From assembly GCA_041394705.1 (NCBI GenBank), contig JAWKHS010000003.1, positions 620,001 to 684,000 on the forward strand: a DNA stretch of 64,000 nucleotides, read 5' to 3'. A program made the position numbers and the translations under genes. Shown piece after piece: positions 44,959 through 52,034 of this stretch. Every line of letters begins with the position of its first letter. Within the stretch, counting starts at the first letter, position 1. Under the pieces are notes generated by a model. The model saw only the letters and a program-made list of their open reading frames with translations. It ran no database searches and had not been told where the DNA came from. This DNA comes from Vicinamibacterales bacterium. Lineage in GTDB: Bacteria > Acidobacteriota > Vicinamibacteria > Vicinamibacterales > UBA2999.

Positions 44959-46353
44959 ATGGCGTTTCTCACTGGCAAGCACGTCGCGCGCCGCACGATG
45001 CTCAAGGGCCTCGGGGCCACGGTGGCCCTGCCGTTCCTCGACGCGATGGTGCCGGCCCGCGGCTTCCTGGCCGGATCCGCCGAGGCCGCGTCGCTCGATC
45101 GGCCGCGCCTGGTGTGCATCGAGATGGTGCACGGCGCCGCCGGGGCCAGCCCGTGGGGGGCCGAGCAGCACCTCTGGTCGCCGGTGGCGGCCGGGCGCGA
45201 GTTCGACCTCGGGCCCACGTCGCTCAGCCCGCTCGAGCCGTGGCGGAAGCACCTCACCGTCGTGAGCGACACCGACGTCCGGAACGCCGAGGCCTTCAGC
45301 CAACCCGAGATCGGCGGCGACCACTTCCGGTCGAGCGCCGTGTTCCTCACCCAGGCCCACCCTTACCAGACGGAGAGCTCCGACGTCCGCGCCGGCATCT
45401 CGCTCGACCAGCTCTACGCCCAGAAGTTCGGCCAGGACACGCCCCTGCCCTCGATGCAGCTCTGCATCGAGAACGTGGACCAGGCGGGCGGCTGCGCCTA
45501 CGGCTACTCGTGCGTCTACACGGACATGATCAGCTGGGCGTCGGCGACCGAGCCCCTGCCCATGATTCGCGATCCGCGCATGGCCTTCGATCAGCTGTTC
45601 GGCGCGGGCGGATCGACCGAGGAGCGCGCGGCGCGCCGCCGCGCCACGGCGAGCGTGCTCGACTACGTCTCCGGCCAGGTCGCCGACCTGAACCGCAAGC
45701 TGGACCCGAGCGACCGGCGCCGCATGGATCAGTACCTGGACAACGTGCGCGAGATCGAGCGGCGCATCCAGAAGGTGGAGGCGCGCAATGCCAGCGGCGA
45801 GGCGCGCGAGATCCCGGGCGCCCCGGCCGGCGTGCCCGACTCGTTCGACGAGCACATGAAGCTCATGTTCGACCTCCAGGCGCTGGCCTTCCAGGCCGAC
45901 GTGACGCGGGTGTTCTCGTTCAAGACGGGCCGCGACGCCTCGAGCCGCGTGTATCCGGAGAGCGGCGTCTCGAAGGGCTTCCACCCGTCGTCGCACCACG
46001 GCAACAAGCCGGCGAACGTGCTCGAGTTCGCCCAGATCAACCGCTACCACGTCAGCCTGCTGCCGTACTTCATGGAGAAGCTGCAGGCCATCGACGAGGG
46101 CGGCACGAACCTCCTCGACAAGAGCCTCATCGTCTACGGCTCGCCGATGGGCGACGGGAACGTGCACAACCACAAGCGCTGCCCGCTCATCCTGCTGGGC
46201 GGCGCCCATGGCCGGCTGACCGGCAACGTGCACCACCGCGCCGAGTCCGGCACGCCGATGGCGAACGTGATGCTGAGCGTGCTGCACATGGTCGGCCTCG
46301 ACGAGGTCGCCCAGTTCGGCGATTCCACCGGAACCTTCCCGCTCGGCGCCTAG
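44959..46353 (+). CDS. DUF1552 (HxxSHH) protein, Tat-exported (cassette 3, second gene)
   Basis: A 464-residue DUF1552 protein. Twin-arginine leader VARRTMLKGLGATVALPFLD; signature HPSSHH at 342-347; DHFRSSAVFLT, NVHNH and GDSTG conserved. It also has the GGCAYGYSCVYTD cysteine pair seen in cassette 1. GGAGG lies 5 nt before the ATG, 15 nt after the DUF1592-type gene. By motif it is closer to the cassette 1 copy than to cassette 2. Its role is probably coupled to the di-haem partner; the activity is unknown. Confidence 0.92.
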   Translation: MAFLTGKHVARRTMLKGLGATVALPFLDAMVPARGFLAGSAEAASLDRPRLVCIEMVHGAAGASPWGAEQHLWSPVAAGREFDLGPTSLSPLEPWRKHLTVVSDTDVRNAEAFSQPEIGGDHFRSSAVFLTQAHPYQTESSDVRAGISLDQLYAQKFGQDTPLPSMQLCIENVDQAGGCAYGYSCVYTDMISWASATEPLPMIRDPRMAFDQLFGAGGSTEERAARRRATASVLDYVSGQVADLNRKLDPSDRRRMDQYLDNVREIERRIQKVEARNASGEAREIPGAPAGVPDSFDEHMKLMFDLQALAFQADVTRVFSFKTGRDASSRVYPESGVSKGFHPSSHHGNKPANVLEFAQINRYHVSLLPYFMEKLQAIDEGGTNLLDKSLIVYGSPMGDGNVHNHKRCPLILLGGAHGRLTGNVHHRAESGTPMANVMLSVLHMVGLDEVAQFGDSTGTFPLGA

Positions 46354-46379
46354 TGGCCCGCCGCGCACGGAGCCTGCCC

Positions 46380-48164
46380 ATGCTCACGCTTCGAGGGACC
46401 GTCGCCTGGACGACGGCGCTGGCGCTGCTGGCGGCCGGGACGGCCGTGGCGGCGCGGGAACAGACCCGTCCGGCGGCGGCCGCCGCGCCCGCCCGGACCG
46501 CCGTGGCCGAGGCCGCCATGGCCCGCGATCTCGCCGGAGTCCGCGCGACGCTGGCGGCGGGCGCCGACGTGAACGCCGCGCAGGGCGATGGCATGACGGC
46601 CCTGCACTGGGCGGCGGAACGCGGCGACCGTGACATCGCGGCGGCGCTGCTCGCGGCCGGCGCGAGGGTGGATCCGACCACGCGCCTGGGCCGCTACACG
46701 CCGCTCCATCTCGCCGCGCGCGCGGGGCACGAGGGCGTCGGCCTGCTGCTCGTGGAGTCGAAGGCGGAGGTCTCGGCGCTGGCGTCGACGGGCGTGGTGC
46801 CGCTGCACCTCGCCGCCGGCGCTGGCGCGACCGGACTCGTCACCGCCCTGCTGGCGGCGGGTGCGGCCGTGGACGCGAAGGAGCCACAGTGGCACCAGAC
46901 GCCGCTGATGTTCGCGGCGGCGGCGGGCCGGACCGACGTCGTGCGGGCGCTGGCGGCGAAAGGCGCCGACCTGGGCGCCGCCGGCGCGGTCGTCGACCTG
47001 AAGGTGCGCAACCGGGAGGACGCGGCCGACAGCCGCGCGAGGAACCAGCGCGTGGCCGCGCTGCAGCGCGAGCGGGCCGAGCGTCTGGCGCGGATCTCCG
47101 GTGGCAAGACGGCCGCGGCCGCCCCGCGCGCCCCCCGGGCGAACGACGACTCGGGCAACGAACCCGAGCCCCTGAACTACGCCGATCTCGTCGGCAAGCA
47201 CGGCGGACTCACGGCGCTGCTCCTGGCGGCCCGCGACGGCCGCGCCGAGACGGCCCTGGCGCTGGTGGACCTGGGCGCCGACATCGACCAGGTGAGCGCC
47301 GGCGACCTGACGAGCCCGCTGCTCATGGCGACGATCAACGGCCACTACGATCTGGCGGCCGCGCTCCTGGCGCGGGGCGCGAACCCGCGGCTGGCGAGCG
47401 ACGCCGGCGCGACGCCCCTGTACGGCGTGCTCAACATGCAGTGGGCGCCGAAAGCCCGCCACCCGCAGCCCGCGCATTACATGCAGCAGGCCACGGACTA
47501 CCTCGACCTGGCCGAGCGCTTCCTGAAGGCCGGCGCCGACGTCAACGCGCGGCTCACTCGCACCCTCTGGTACACGACCTACAACCGCGATCTGCTCGGC
47601 GTCGACCGGACGGGCGCCACGCCGTTCTGGCTCGCCGCCTACACGCTGGACCTCCCGGCCATGAAGCTGCTGCTGCGCTACGGCGCGGATCCCGACATCC
47701 GGACGGCGAAGGTGCCGGAGCGCTACGAGGAGGGCGGCCCCGATCCCGACAAGCCCGACCAGTCCGGGCTGCCGCCCGTGCCGTGGTCCGGTCCGGCCGT
47801 CGCGCCCATCCACGCGGCGTCGGGCGTCGGCTACGGGCTCGGGTTCGCCGGCAACACGCACCGCCACGTGCCCGACGGCTGGGTGCCGGCGGTGCGGTTC
47901 CTGGTGGAGGAGCTGGGCGCCGACGTCAACGCCCGCGATCACAACGGCTACACGCCCCTCCACCACGCCGCGGCGCGCGGCGACGTCGCGCTCATCAAGT
48001 ACCTGGTGTCCAAGGGCGCCGACGTCAAGGCCGTGGCCCGCACGGGCCAGACCACCGTGGACATGGCCAACGGGCCCGTCCAGCGCGTGCAGCCGTACCC
48101 CGAGGCCATCGAGCTGCTCGAGAGCCTCGGCGCCGTGAACAACCACCGCTGCGTCAGCTGCTGA
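46380..48164 (+). CDS. Secreted ankyrin-repeat protein (cassette 3, third gene)
   Basis: A 594-residue ankyrin protein with signal peptide (TALALLAAGTAVAA). Repeats (GMTALHWAAERGD, RYTPLHLAARAGH, GYTPLHHAAARGD) flank a charged linker near 220-250 and the insert WYTTYNRDLLGVDRTGAT. The marker GLGFAGNTHRHVPDG matches GEGFAGNAHR of the paralogues. It ends NNHRCVSC (C591, C594). The start was chosen for its signal peptide and GGAG 7 nt upstream. It lies 26 nt after the DUF1552 gene. Its high similarity to the partial gene at the left edge points to recent duplication. Confidence 0.92.
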   Translation: MLTLRGTVAWTTALALLAAGTAVAAREQTRPAAAAAPARTAVAEAAMARDLAGVRATLAAGADVNAAQGDGMTALHWAAERGDRDIAAALLAAGARVDPTTRLGRYTPLHLAARAGHEGVGLLLVESKAEVSALASTGVVPLHLAAGAGATGLVTALLAAGAAVDAKEPQWHQTPLMFAAAAGRTDVVRALAAKGADLGAAGAVVDLKVRNREDAADSRARNQRVAALQRERAERLARISGGKTAAAAPRAPRANDDSGNEPEPLNYADLVGKHGGLTALLLAARDGRAETALALVDLGADIDQVSAGDLTSPLLMATINGHYDLAAALLARGANPRLASDAGATPLYGVLNMQWAPKARHPQPAHYMQQATDYLDLAERFLKAGADVNARLTRTLWYTTYNRDLLGVDRTGATPFWLAAYTLDLPAMKLLLRYGADPDIRTAKVPERYEEGGPDPDKPDQSGLPPVPWSGPAVAPIHAASGVGYGLGFAGNTHRHVPDGWVPAVRFLVEELGADVNARDHNGYTPLHHAAARGDVALIKYLVSKGADVKAVARTGQTTVDMANGPVQRVQPYPEAIELLESLGAVNNHRCVSC

Positions 48165-48191
48165 CCCGCGGGCGCGTCCCCGGGTGAACCG

Positions 48192-48208
48192 GCCGGGCGC
48201 GGCCCGGC
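48192..48208 (+). other. Stem-loop after cassette 3
   Basis: GCCGGGC and GCCCGGC form a perfect 7-bp stem with a 3-nt loop, 28 nt past the ankyrin stop. It lacks a T-run, so it would be at most a weak or factor-dependent terminator, and it lies only 12 nt before the next gene. Confidence 0.3.
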
Positions 48209-48220
48209 GTCGTAACGGCC

Positions 48221-48778
48221 ATGGCATCCACGCTTCGAGTGCTGGTGCTCCTCGGCGCCGTGCGGCGCGGCCGACAGAGCGAACGAGTCGCGTCCTTCGT
48301 GCTGCGGCGGCTGGAGGGGATGGACGGCGTCGAGGCCACGCTGGCCGATCTCCAGGCGATTGACCTCCCCGTGATGGAAGAGCGCCTCGGGCGCATCGAC
48401 CCGCCCCCGCCCGGACTGGTCGAGCTCGGCGCCGCGATCCGCGACGCCGATGCGCTCGTCGTGGTGTCGCCCGAGTACAACCACGGCTATCCGGGCGCGC
48501 TGAAGAACGCCCTGGACTACTTCCTGCCGGAGTTCAAGCGCAAGCCCGTGGCGATCGTGACGGTGTCGGCCGGCGGGCACGGTGGCGTCAACGCCTGGGC
48601 GCAGCTGGTGACCGTGCTGGTCTACATGGGCGCGTTCGTCCTGCCGCAGACCGTGGCCGTCTCGCGGGTGCAGGACGCCTTCGCCCCCGACGGCACGGCG
48701 ACCGATGCGGCCTACGAGCGCCGCGTGGACGGCATGCTCTCCGAACTCGCGTGGCTGGCCGCGCGCCTGCGCGGCTGA
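48221..48778 (+). CDS. NADPH-dependent FMN reductase-like flavoprotein
   Basis: A 185-residue flavodoxin-fold protein. The FMN phosphate loop is LLGAVRRGRQSERVA, and the second signature SPEYNHGYPGALKNALDYF matches the NADPH-dependent FMN/chromate reductase family. GGHGGVNAW is the third flavin loop. It reduces FMN or quinones with NAD(P)H in the cytosol, often against oxidative stress. No signal peptide. It follows cassette 3 but after a stem-loop and is probably unrelated to it. Convergent with the TPR-DUF2914 gene. Confidence 0.9.
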   Translation: MASTLRVLVLLGAVRRGRQSERVASFVLRRLEGMDGVEATLADLQAIDLPVMEERLGRIDPPPPGLVELGAAIRDADALVVVSPEYNHGYPGALKNALDYFLPEFKRKPVAIVTVSAGGHGGVNAWAQLVTVLVYMGAFVLPQTVAVSRVQDAFAPDGTATDAAYERRVDGMLSELAWLAARLRG

Positions 48779-48794
48779 CCCGCAGGCCCCCGCC

Positions 48795-50099
48795 TCAGGG
48801 CCGCACGTCGAACGCGGCCTCGTGCAGCAGGGCGCCCTCGGCCGTCCGCAGTTCCACGCGCCAGCGCCCGGCACGCAGCCGCTGCCGGCTGTAGGTCCGG
48901 TAGCCCTCGGTCGGATTGGCGCCGATGGACAGGCGGGCCGTGTGGACGAGGCGGCCGTCCTCAAACCAGAGGTGCTGCACCTGGACCGGCCGCGGACTGG
49001 CGATGCGCGTGAAGTAGGACGCGCTGTCGCCGTCGGTCGCGTCCTCGAGCGGAGCGCACCGCCATCCGGCCGCGGGACTGAGTGACGCGCACACGCTGGC
49101 CGTGACGACCCGGACATCGGACGGGGCCGCGGCGCTGGCACGCGGCGCCGCTGACGGCCTCGGCGCGGGCGCAGTGGGAGGCGGCGTCGGCGTCGGGCTG
49201 ACGGGCGCGGGGGCGTCGAGTGGCGGCGGTGAGCCGGACGGCGCGGCCGTGGCGGTCGCGGCGGCGGGCGGCGGTTCAGGCTCGGCGGCGGGGGGCGGCG
49301 CGACGCGCGGCGAAGACTCGGCTGCCGGCCCCGCGGCCTCGGGGCCGCTCGCGGCGGCCGTGTCCCTGGCCGCGGGCTCGTCGTCGGCCCAGGGCTGCCA
49401 CAGTCCGGCGACGACGGCCGTGGCGATGAGCGCCGCGGCGGCCACCCCGACCATGAACAACACGGGCGGCCGGCTTGGCGCGCGCGGTGCGTGCGTCGCC
49501 GCTGTCGGGGCCGTCCCGGCACCCGGCGCGGGTGGTGGGGGCGCCTTCACCGCGGGTGGTGCTGGCGAGGCTGGGGGCCGCCATGGCTCGGCGCGCGGCG
49601 GCGCGGCGCCAGCGGCCGGCGCCGGCGCGGCGGTTGCGGGGCGGTTGACGCCGTGAGCCTCGGGAGGCGCGGGTCCCGCGGCGGATTGGTGCGGCGCGGC
49701 CCGCGGTGGCGCGTCCGGGGGCGGCTCGGGCGCGTCGGCCGCGGCGACGTTCATGCCCGGCCAGTCCTCCACCGGCCGGCCGTTGGCCTCACAGAAGTCG
49801 CGCAGGTTGCGCGCGGCCGTCTCCACGATCGGGTCGGCGGGGCCGGCCACGGCGGTGGCGATCGCGAGCGCGCGGCGATAGAAGGCCTCGGCGTCCTCGA
49901 GGTGTCCGTTCTGCTCGCAGACGATGCCGAGGTTGTTGAAGGTGCTCGCGAGGTCGGCGTGCACCGGGCCGAGGTGGTCTTCCTGCGCCCGCGCGGCCTC
50001 GCGCAGGAGCGCTTCGGCCCGTGCGAGGTCTCCGGCCGCGGCCGCCTGCTCCGCGTCCTCGAGCCACGTCTGGTAGTCGAGCTCACGCCCGTGCGGCAT
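48795..50099 (-). CDS. TPR protein with a membrane helix and DUF2914 domain
   Basis: A 434-residue three-part protein. Residues about 8-110 hold tetratricopeptide repeats (ADLASTFNNLGIVCEQNGHL, DAEAFYRRALAIATA). A Pro/Ala-rich linker leads to one membrane helix (LFMVGVAAAALIATAVVAGL). After a second Pro/Ala-rich spacer the C-terminus is a DUF2914 domain (PVQVQHLWFEDGRLVHTARL, GRWRVELRTAEGALLHEAAF). The TPR part is probably cytosolic and DUF2914 periplasmic. GGAGG lies just before the chosen ATG. The low-complexity linkers vary freely in such proteins. The role is unknown; DUF2914 proteins are often envelope-associated. Confidence 0.8.
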   Translation of the reverse strand: MPHGRELDYQTWLEDAEQAAAAGDLARAEALLREAARAQEDHLGPVHADLASTFNNLGIVCEQNGHLEDAEAFYRRALAIATAVAGPADPIVETAARNLRDFCEANGRPVEDWPGMNVAAADAPEPPPDAPPRAAPHQSAAGPAPPEAHGVNRPATAAPAPAAGAAPPRAEPWRPPASPAPPAVKAPPPPAPGAGTAPTAATHAPRAPSRPPVLFMVGVAAAALIATAVVAGLWQPWADDEPAARDTAAASGPEAAGPAAESSPRVAPPPAAEPEPPPAAATATAAPSGSPPPLDAPAPVSPTPTPPPTAPAPRPSAAPRASAAAPSDVRVVTASVCASLSPAAGWRCAPLEDATDGDSASYFTRIASPRPVQVQHLWFEDGRLVHTARLSIGANPTEGYRTYSRQRLRAGRWRVELRTAEGALLHEAAFDVRP

Positions 50100-50228
50100 G
50101 TCCCCTCCGCGGCAGAGCGACAGGGGACGCTCGCCTCGACCGCGTCCGCCATTGTAGTGCACGGGCACGCGACGCTCCGGCGCGGCGCGGGGGGACGCCT
50201 GCGCGCCGGGCTGCTAGGATGGACCGAC

Positions 50229-50305
50229 GCGCCCGTAGCTCAGTTGGATAGAGCACCGGCCTTCTAAGCCGGGGGTCGCAGGTTCGATCCCTGCCGGGCG
50301 CGCCA
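50229..50305 (+). tRNA. tRNA-Arg (anticodon TCT)
   Basis: A complete cloverleaf of 77 nt. Acceptor arm GCGCCCG pairs with CGGGCGC; the D-arm is GCTC AGTTGGATA GAGC. The anticodon stem CCGGC/GCCGG encloses CTTCTAA with anticodon TCT, reading AGA. The T-arm is GCAGG TTCGATC CCTGC, and CCA is encoded. AGA is rare in GC-rich genomes. It lies alone between two protein genes. Confidence 0.97.
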
Positions 50306-50342
50306 TGGTCGCGCGCGGCGTCCCACGGCCCTGGTCGGGGCG

Positions 50343-51983
50343 CTACGGGACCCTCGCGAAGCTCCCGAACTCGGCCAGGGTTGCGACGTCCGGGTCGAAG
50401 ACGACCTCCGACGGGGCCGCCGGAGCCGCCCATCGCACGGTCGTCTCGCGATCGGTGATGGCCATCGTCCGGATGGCCGGCAGCGCACCGTCGCTGGCCA
50501 CGAGCCCGATGCCGAGCGAGAGTCGGAACGGATCGCCGTCCTGCGTCTGACGGACCGTGACCACCACCTCCCGGGTCGCGGCATCGTACCGCCACGAGCC
50601 CGCGAGCGCGGGCACGCCCGCCCGGGTCAGCCACTGCCGGAAGAACCACGTCAGGTCCTGGCCGGACGCGTGCTCCATGACCTGGCGGAAGTCGTCCGTC
50701 GAGGCCGTCGCGTTCACGTAGCGGCGGTAGTAGTCGCGGATCCCGCGCCAGAAGACCTCGGTGCCGACCCGCTCGCGCAGCATGTGCAGCGTCCACGCGC
50801 CCTTCTGGTAGACGAGCTGGTTGTTGGGCTCGCGCGCTGCTTCATCGTGGTTCACGTGCACGACGGGCGTGTCGGGCAGGCGCTGCTCGAGCGCCAGGAC
50901 CCGGTCACGGCTCCGACGCAGGCCGTCCGCGAAGGCATCGCGCCCCTCGGCGTACTCGGTATAGAGCAGGGTGAAGTACGTCGCGAAGCCTTCGCTCAGC
51001 CAGACGTCGTTCCAGTCGCTCTCCGTGACCGCGTCGCCGAACCACTGGTGGGCGGTCTCGTGCACGACGGGCCCGGCGCCCGCCGTGATGCCCTTCTCGC
51101 CGTAGAAAATGCTGCTGGCGTGTTCGGTGCCGCCGCTCATGCCGGCGGCCTCGACGTGGGCGAGCTTCTGGTAGGCGTACGGCCCGATGTGGCCGGCGAA
51201 GAACTCGAACGACCGTCGGGCATCCTGCTCGAAGAGCGCGAAACCCTTCTCGGCGTCCTGCGGGAACACCCAGTACTCGAGCGGCACGCCGCCCACCAGG
51301 CCGGCGTGCCGGACGGCGAAGCGGGAGATGCCCACGGCGAAGAGCCAGGGCGAGATCGGCACGTCCTGCCGCCAGTGCGTGCGGCGCCGTCCGTCGCCGA
51401 GATCCACCGTCTCGACGATGGCGCCGTTGGCCACGACTTGATAGTCGGCCCGCGTGGTCACGATGAATTCCCCGGTGGCCTTCTCGGCCACGTGGTCGAT
51501 CATCGGCAGCCACTGGCGGGCGCGGTTGTACCAGTTCTCGCTGAAGGCCGTCCGCTCGCCGTGGATGTTGTCGACGAGGCGCAGGCCGTCCGCCGGCACG
51601 CCCCGATAGGTGATGGTGAACGTCACGTCCTGGCCGGCGGCGAGTCCGGCCGGCAGCGGCAGGTGCAGCCGGTTCTCACGGTGCGTGAAGGCGACGGCGG
51701 CGCCGCCTGCCGTGACACCGGTCACGGTCATGCCCCTGCCGTCGGCGCGCGGCGAGGCCAGATCGAGCTTCAGCGCACGGACGTCGTTGTCGAGCAGTCT
51801 GACCGTGACCGCGGCCTCGCCCTGGATCGCGTTCGCGTCGCCGGTCAGGAGCGTGAGGCGGAAGACGTAGTGTCGCGCGTCGACACCGGGCTGGCGAGGA
51901 TACGTGTCGGCAGCGGCGAGGGACGACCACGCCGCCACCACCGCGATCGCGAACGACGCGAGGCGGACCGGGACCCACGGCAT
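50343..51983 (-). CDS. Secreted M1-family metallopeptidase
   Basis: A 546-residue zinc aminopeptidase-like enzyme. Signal peptide (RLASFAIAVVAAWSSLAAA). The zinc site is HETAH at 308-312 with the third ligand E331 (DVWLSEGFATYF), the gluzincin pattern. GGTEHASS (284-291) stands where M1 enzymes have GxMEN, so substrate N-terminus recognition may differ. The C-terminal part (LTWFFRQWLTRAGVPAL) matches the end of M1 family members. It should cleave N-terminal residues from peptides outside the cytosol. TATACT ends 6 nt before the ATG, so it has its own leaderless message. Confidence 0.92.
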   Translation of the reverse strand: MPWVPVRLASFAIAVVAAWSSLAAADTYPRQPGVDARHYVFRLTLLTGDANAIQGEAAVTVRLLDNDVRALKLDLASPRADGRGMTVTGVTAGGAAVAFTHRENRLHLPLPAGLAAGQDVTFTITYRGVPADGLRLVDNIHGERTAFSENWYNRARQWLPMIDHVAEKATGEFIVTTRADYQVVANGAIVETVDLGDGRRRTHWRQDVPISPWLFAVGISRFAVRHAGLVGGVPLEYWVFPQDAEKGFALFEQDARRSFEFFAGHIGPYAYQKLAHVEAAGMSGGTEHASSIFYGEKGITAGAGPVVHETAHQWFGDAVTESDWNDVWLSEGFATYFTLLYTEYAEGRDAFADGLRRSRDRVLALEQRLPDTPVVHVNHDEAAREPNNQLVYQKGAWTLHMLRERVGTEVFWRGIRDYYRRYVNATASTDDFRQVMEHASGQDLTWFFRQWLTRAGVPALAGSWRYDAATREVVVTVRQTQDGDPFRLSLGIGLVASDGALPAIRTMAITDRETTVRWAAPAAPSEVVFDPDVATLAEFGSFARVP

Positions 51984-51989
51984 CGGCGG

Positions 51990-51995
51990 AGTATA
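51990..51995 (-). promoter_or_regulatory. -10 box of the M1 peptidase gene
   Basis: TATACT on the minus strand ends 6 nt before the ATG. It fits a leaderless transcript and lies in the 51-nt gap after the ADOP permease, so the peptidase can be expressed independently of that gene. Confidence 0.55.
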
Positions 51996-52034
51996 GCGTG
52001 GGGCACGGTGGCCGAGGCGCGGCCCGCCCGCGCG

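Noticed and set aside
42115..46368. A 1,417-codon open frame on the minus strand
   Set aside because: It is antisense to the intact di-haem and DUF1552 genes of cassette 3, is rich in Arg, His and Val without domain motifs, and is produced by the high GC of the third codon positions on the other strand.
50229..50305. tRNA-Arg as an integration site of a mobile element
   Set aside because: No integrase gene and no second copy of the tRNA 3' end were seen in the window.
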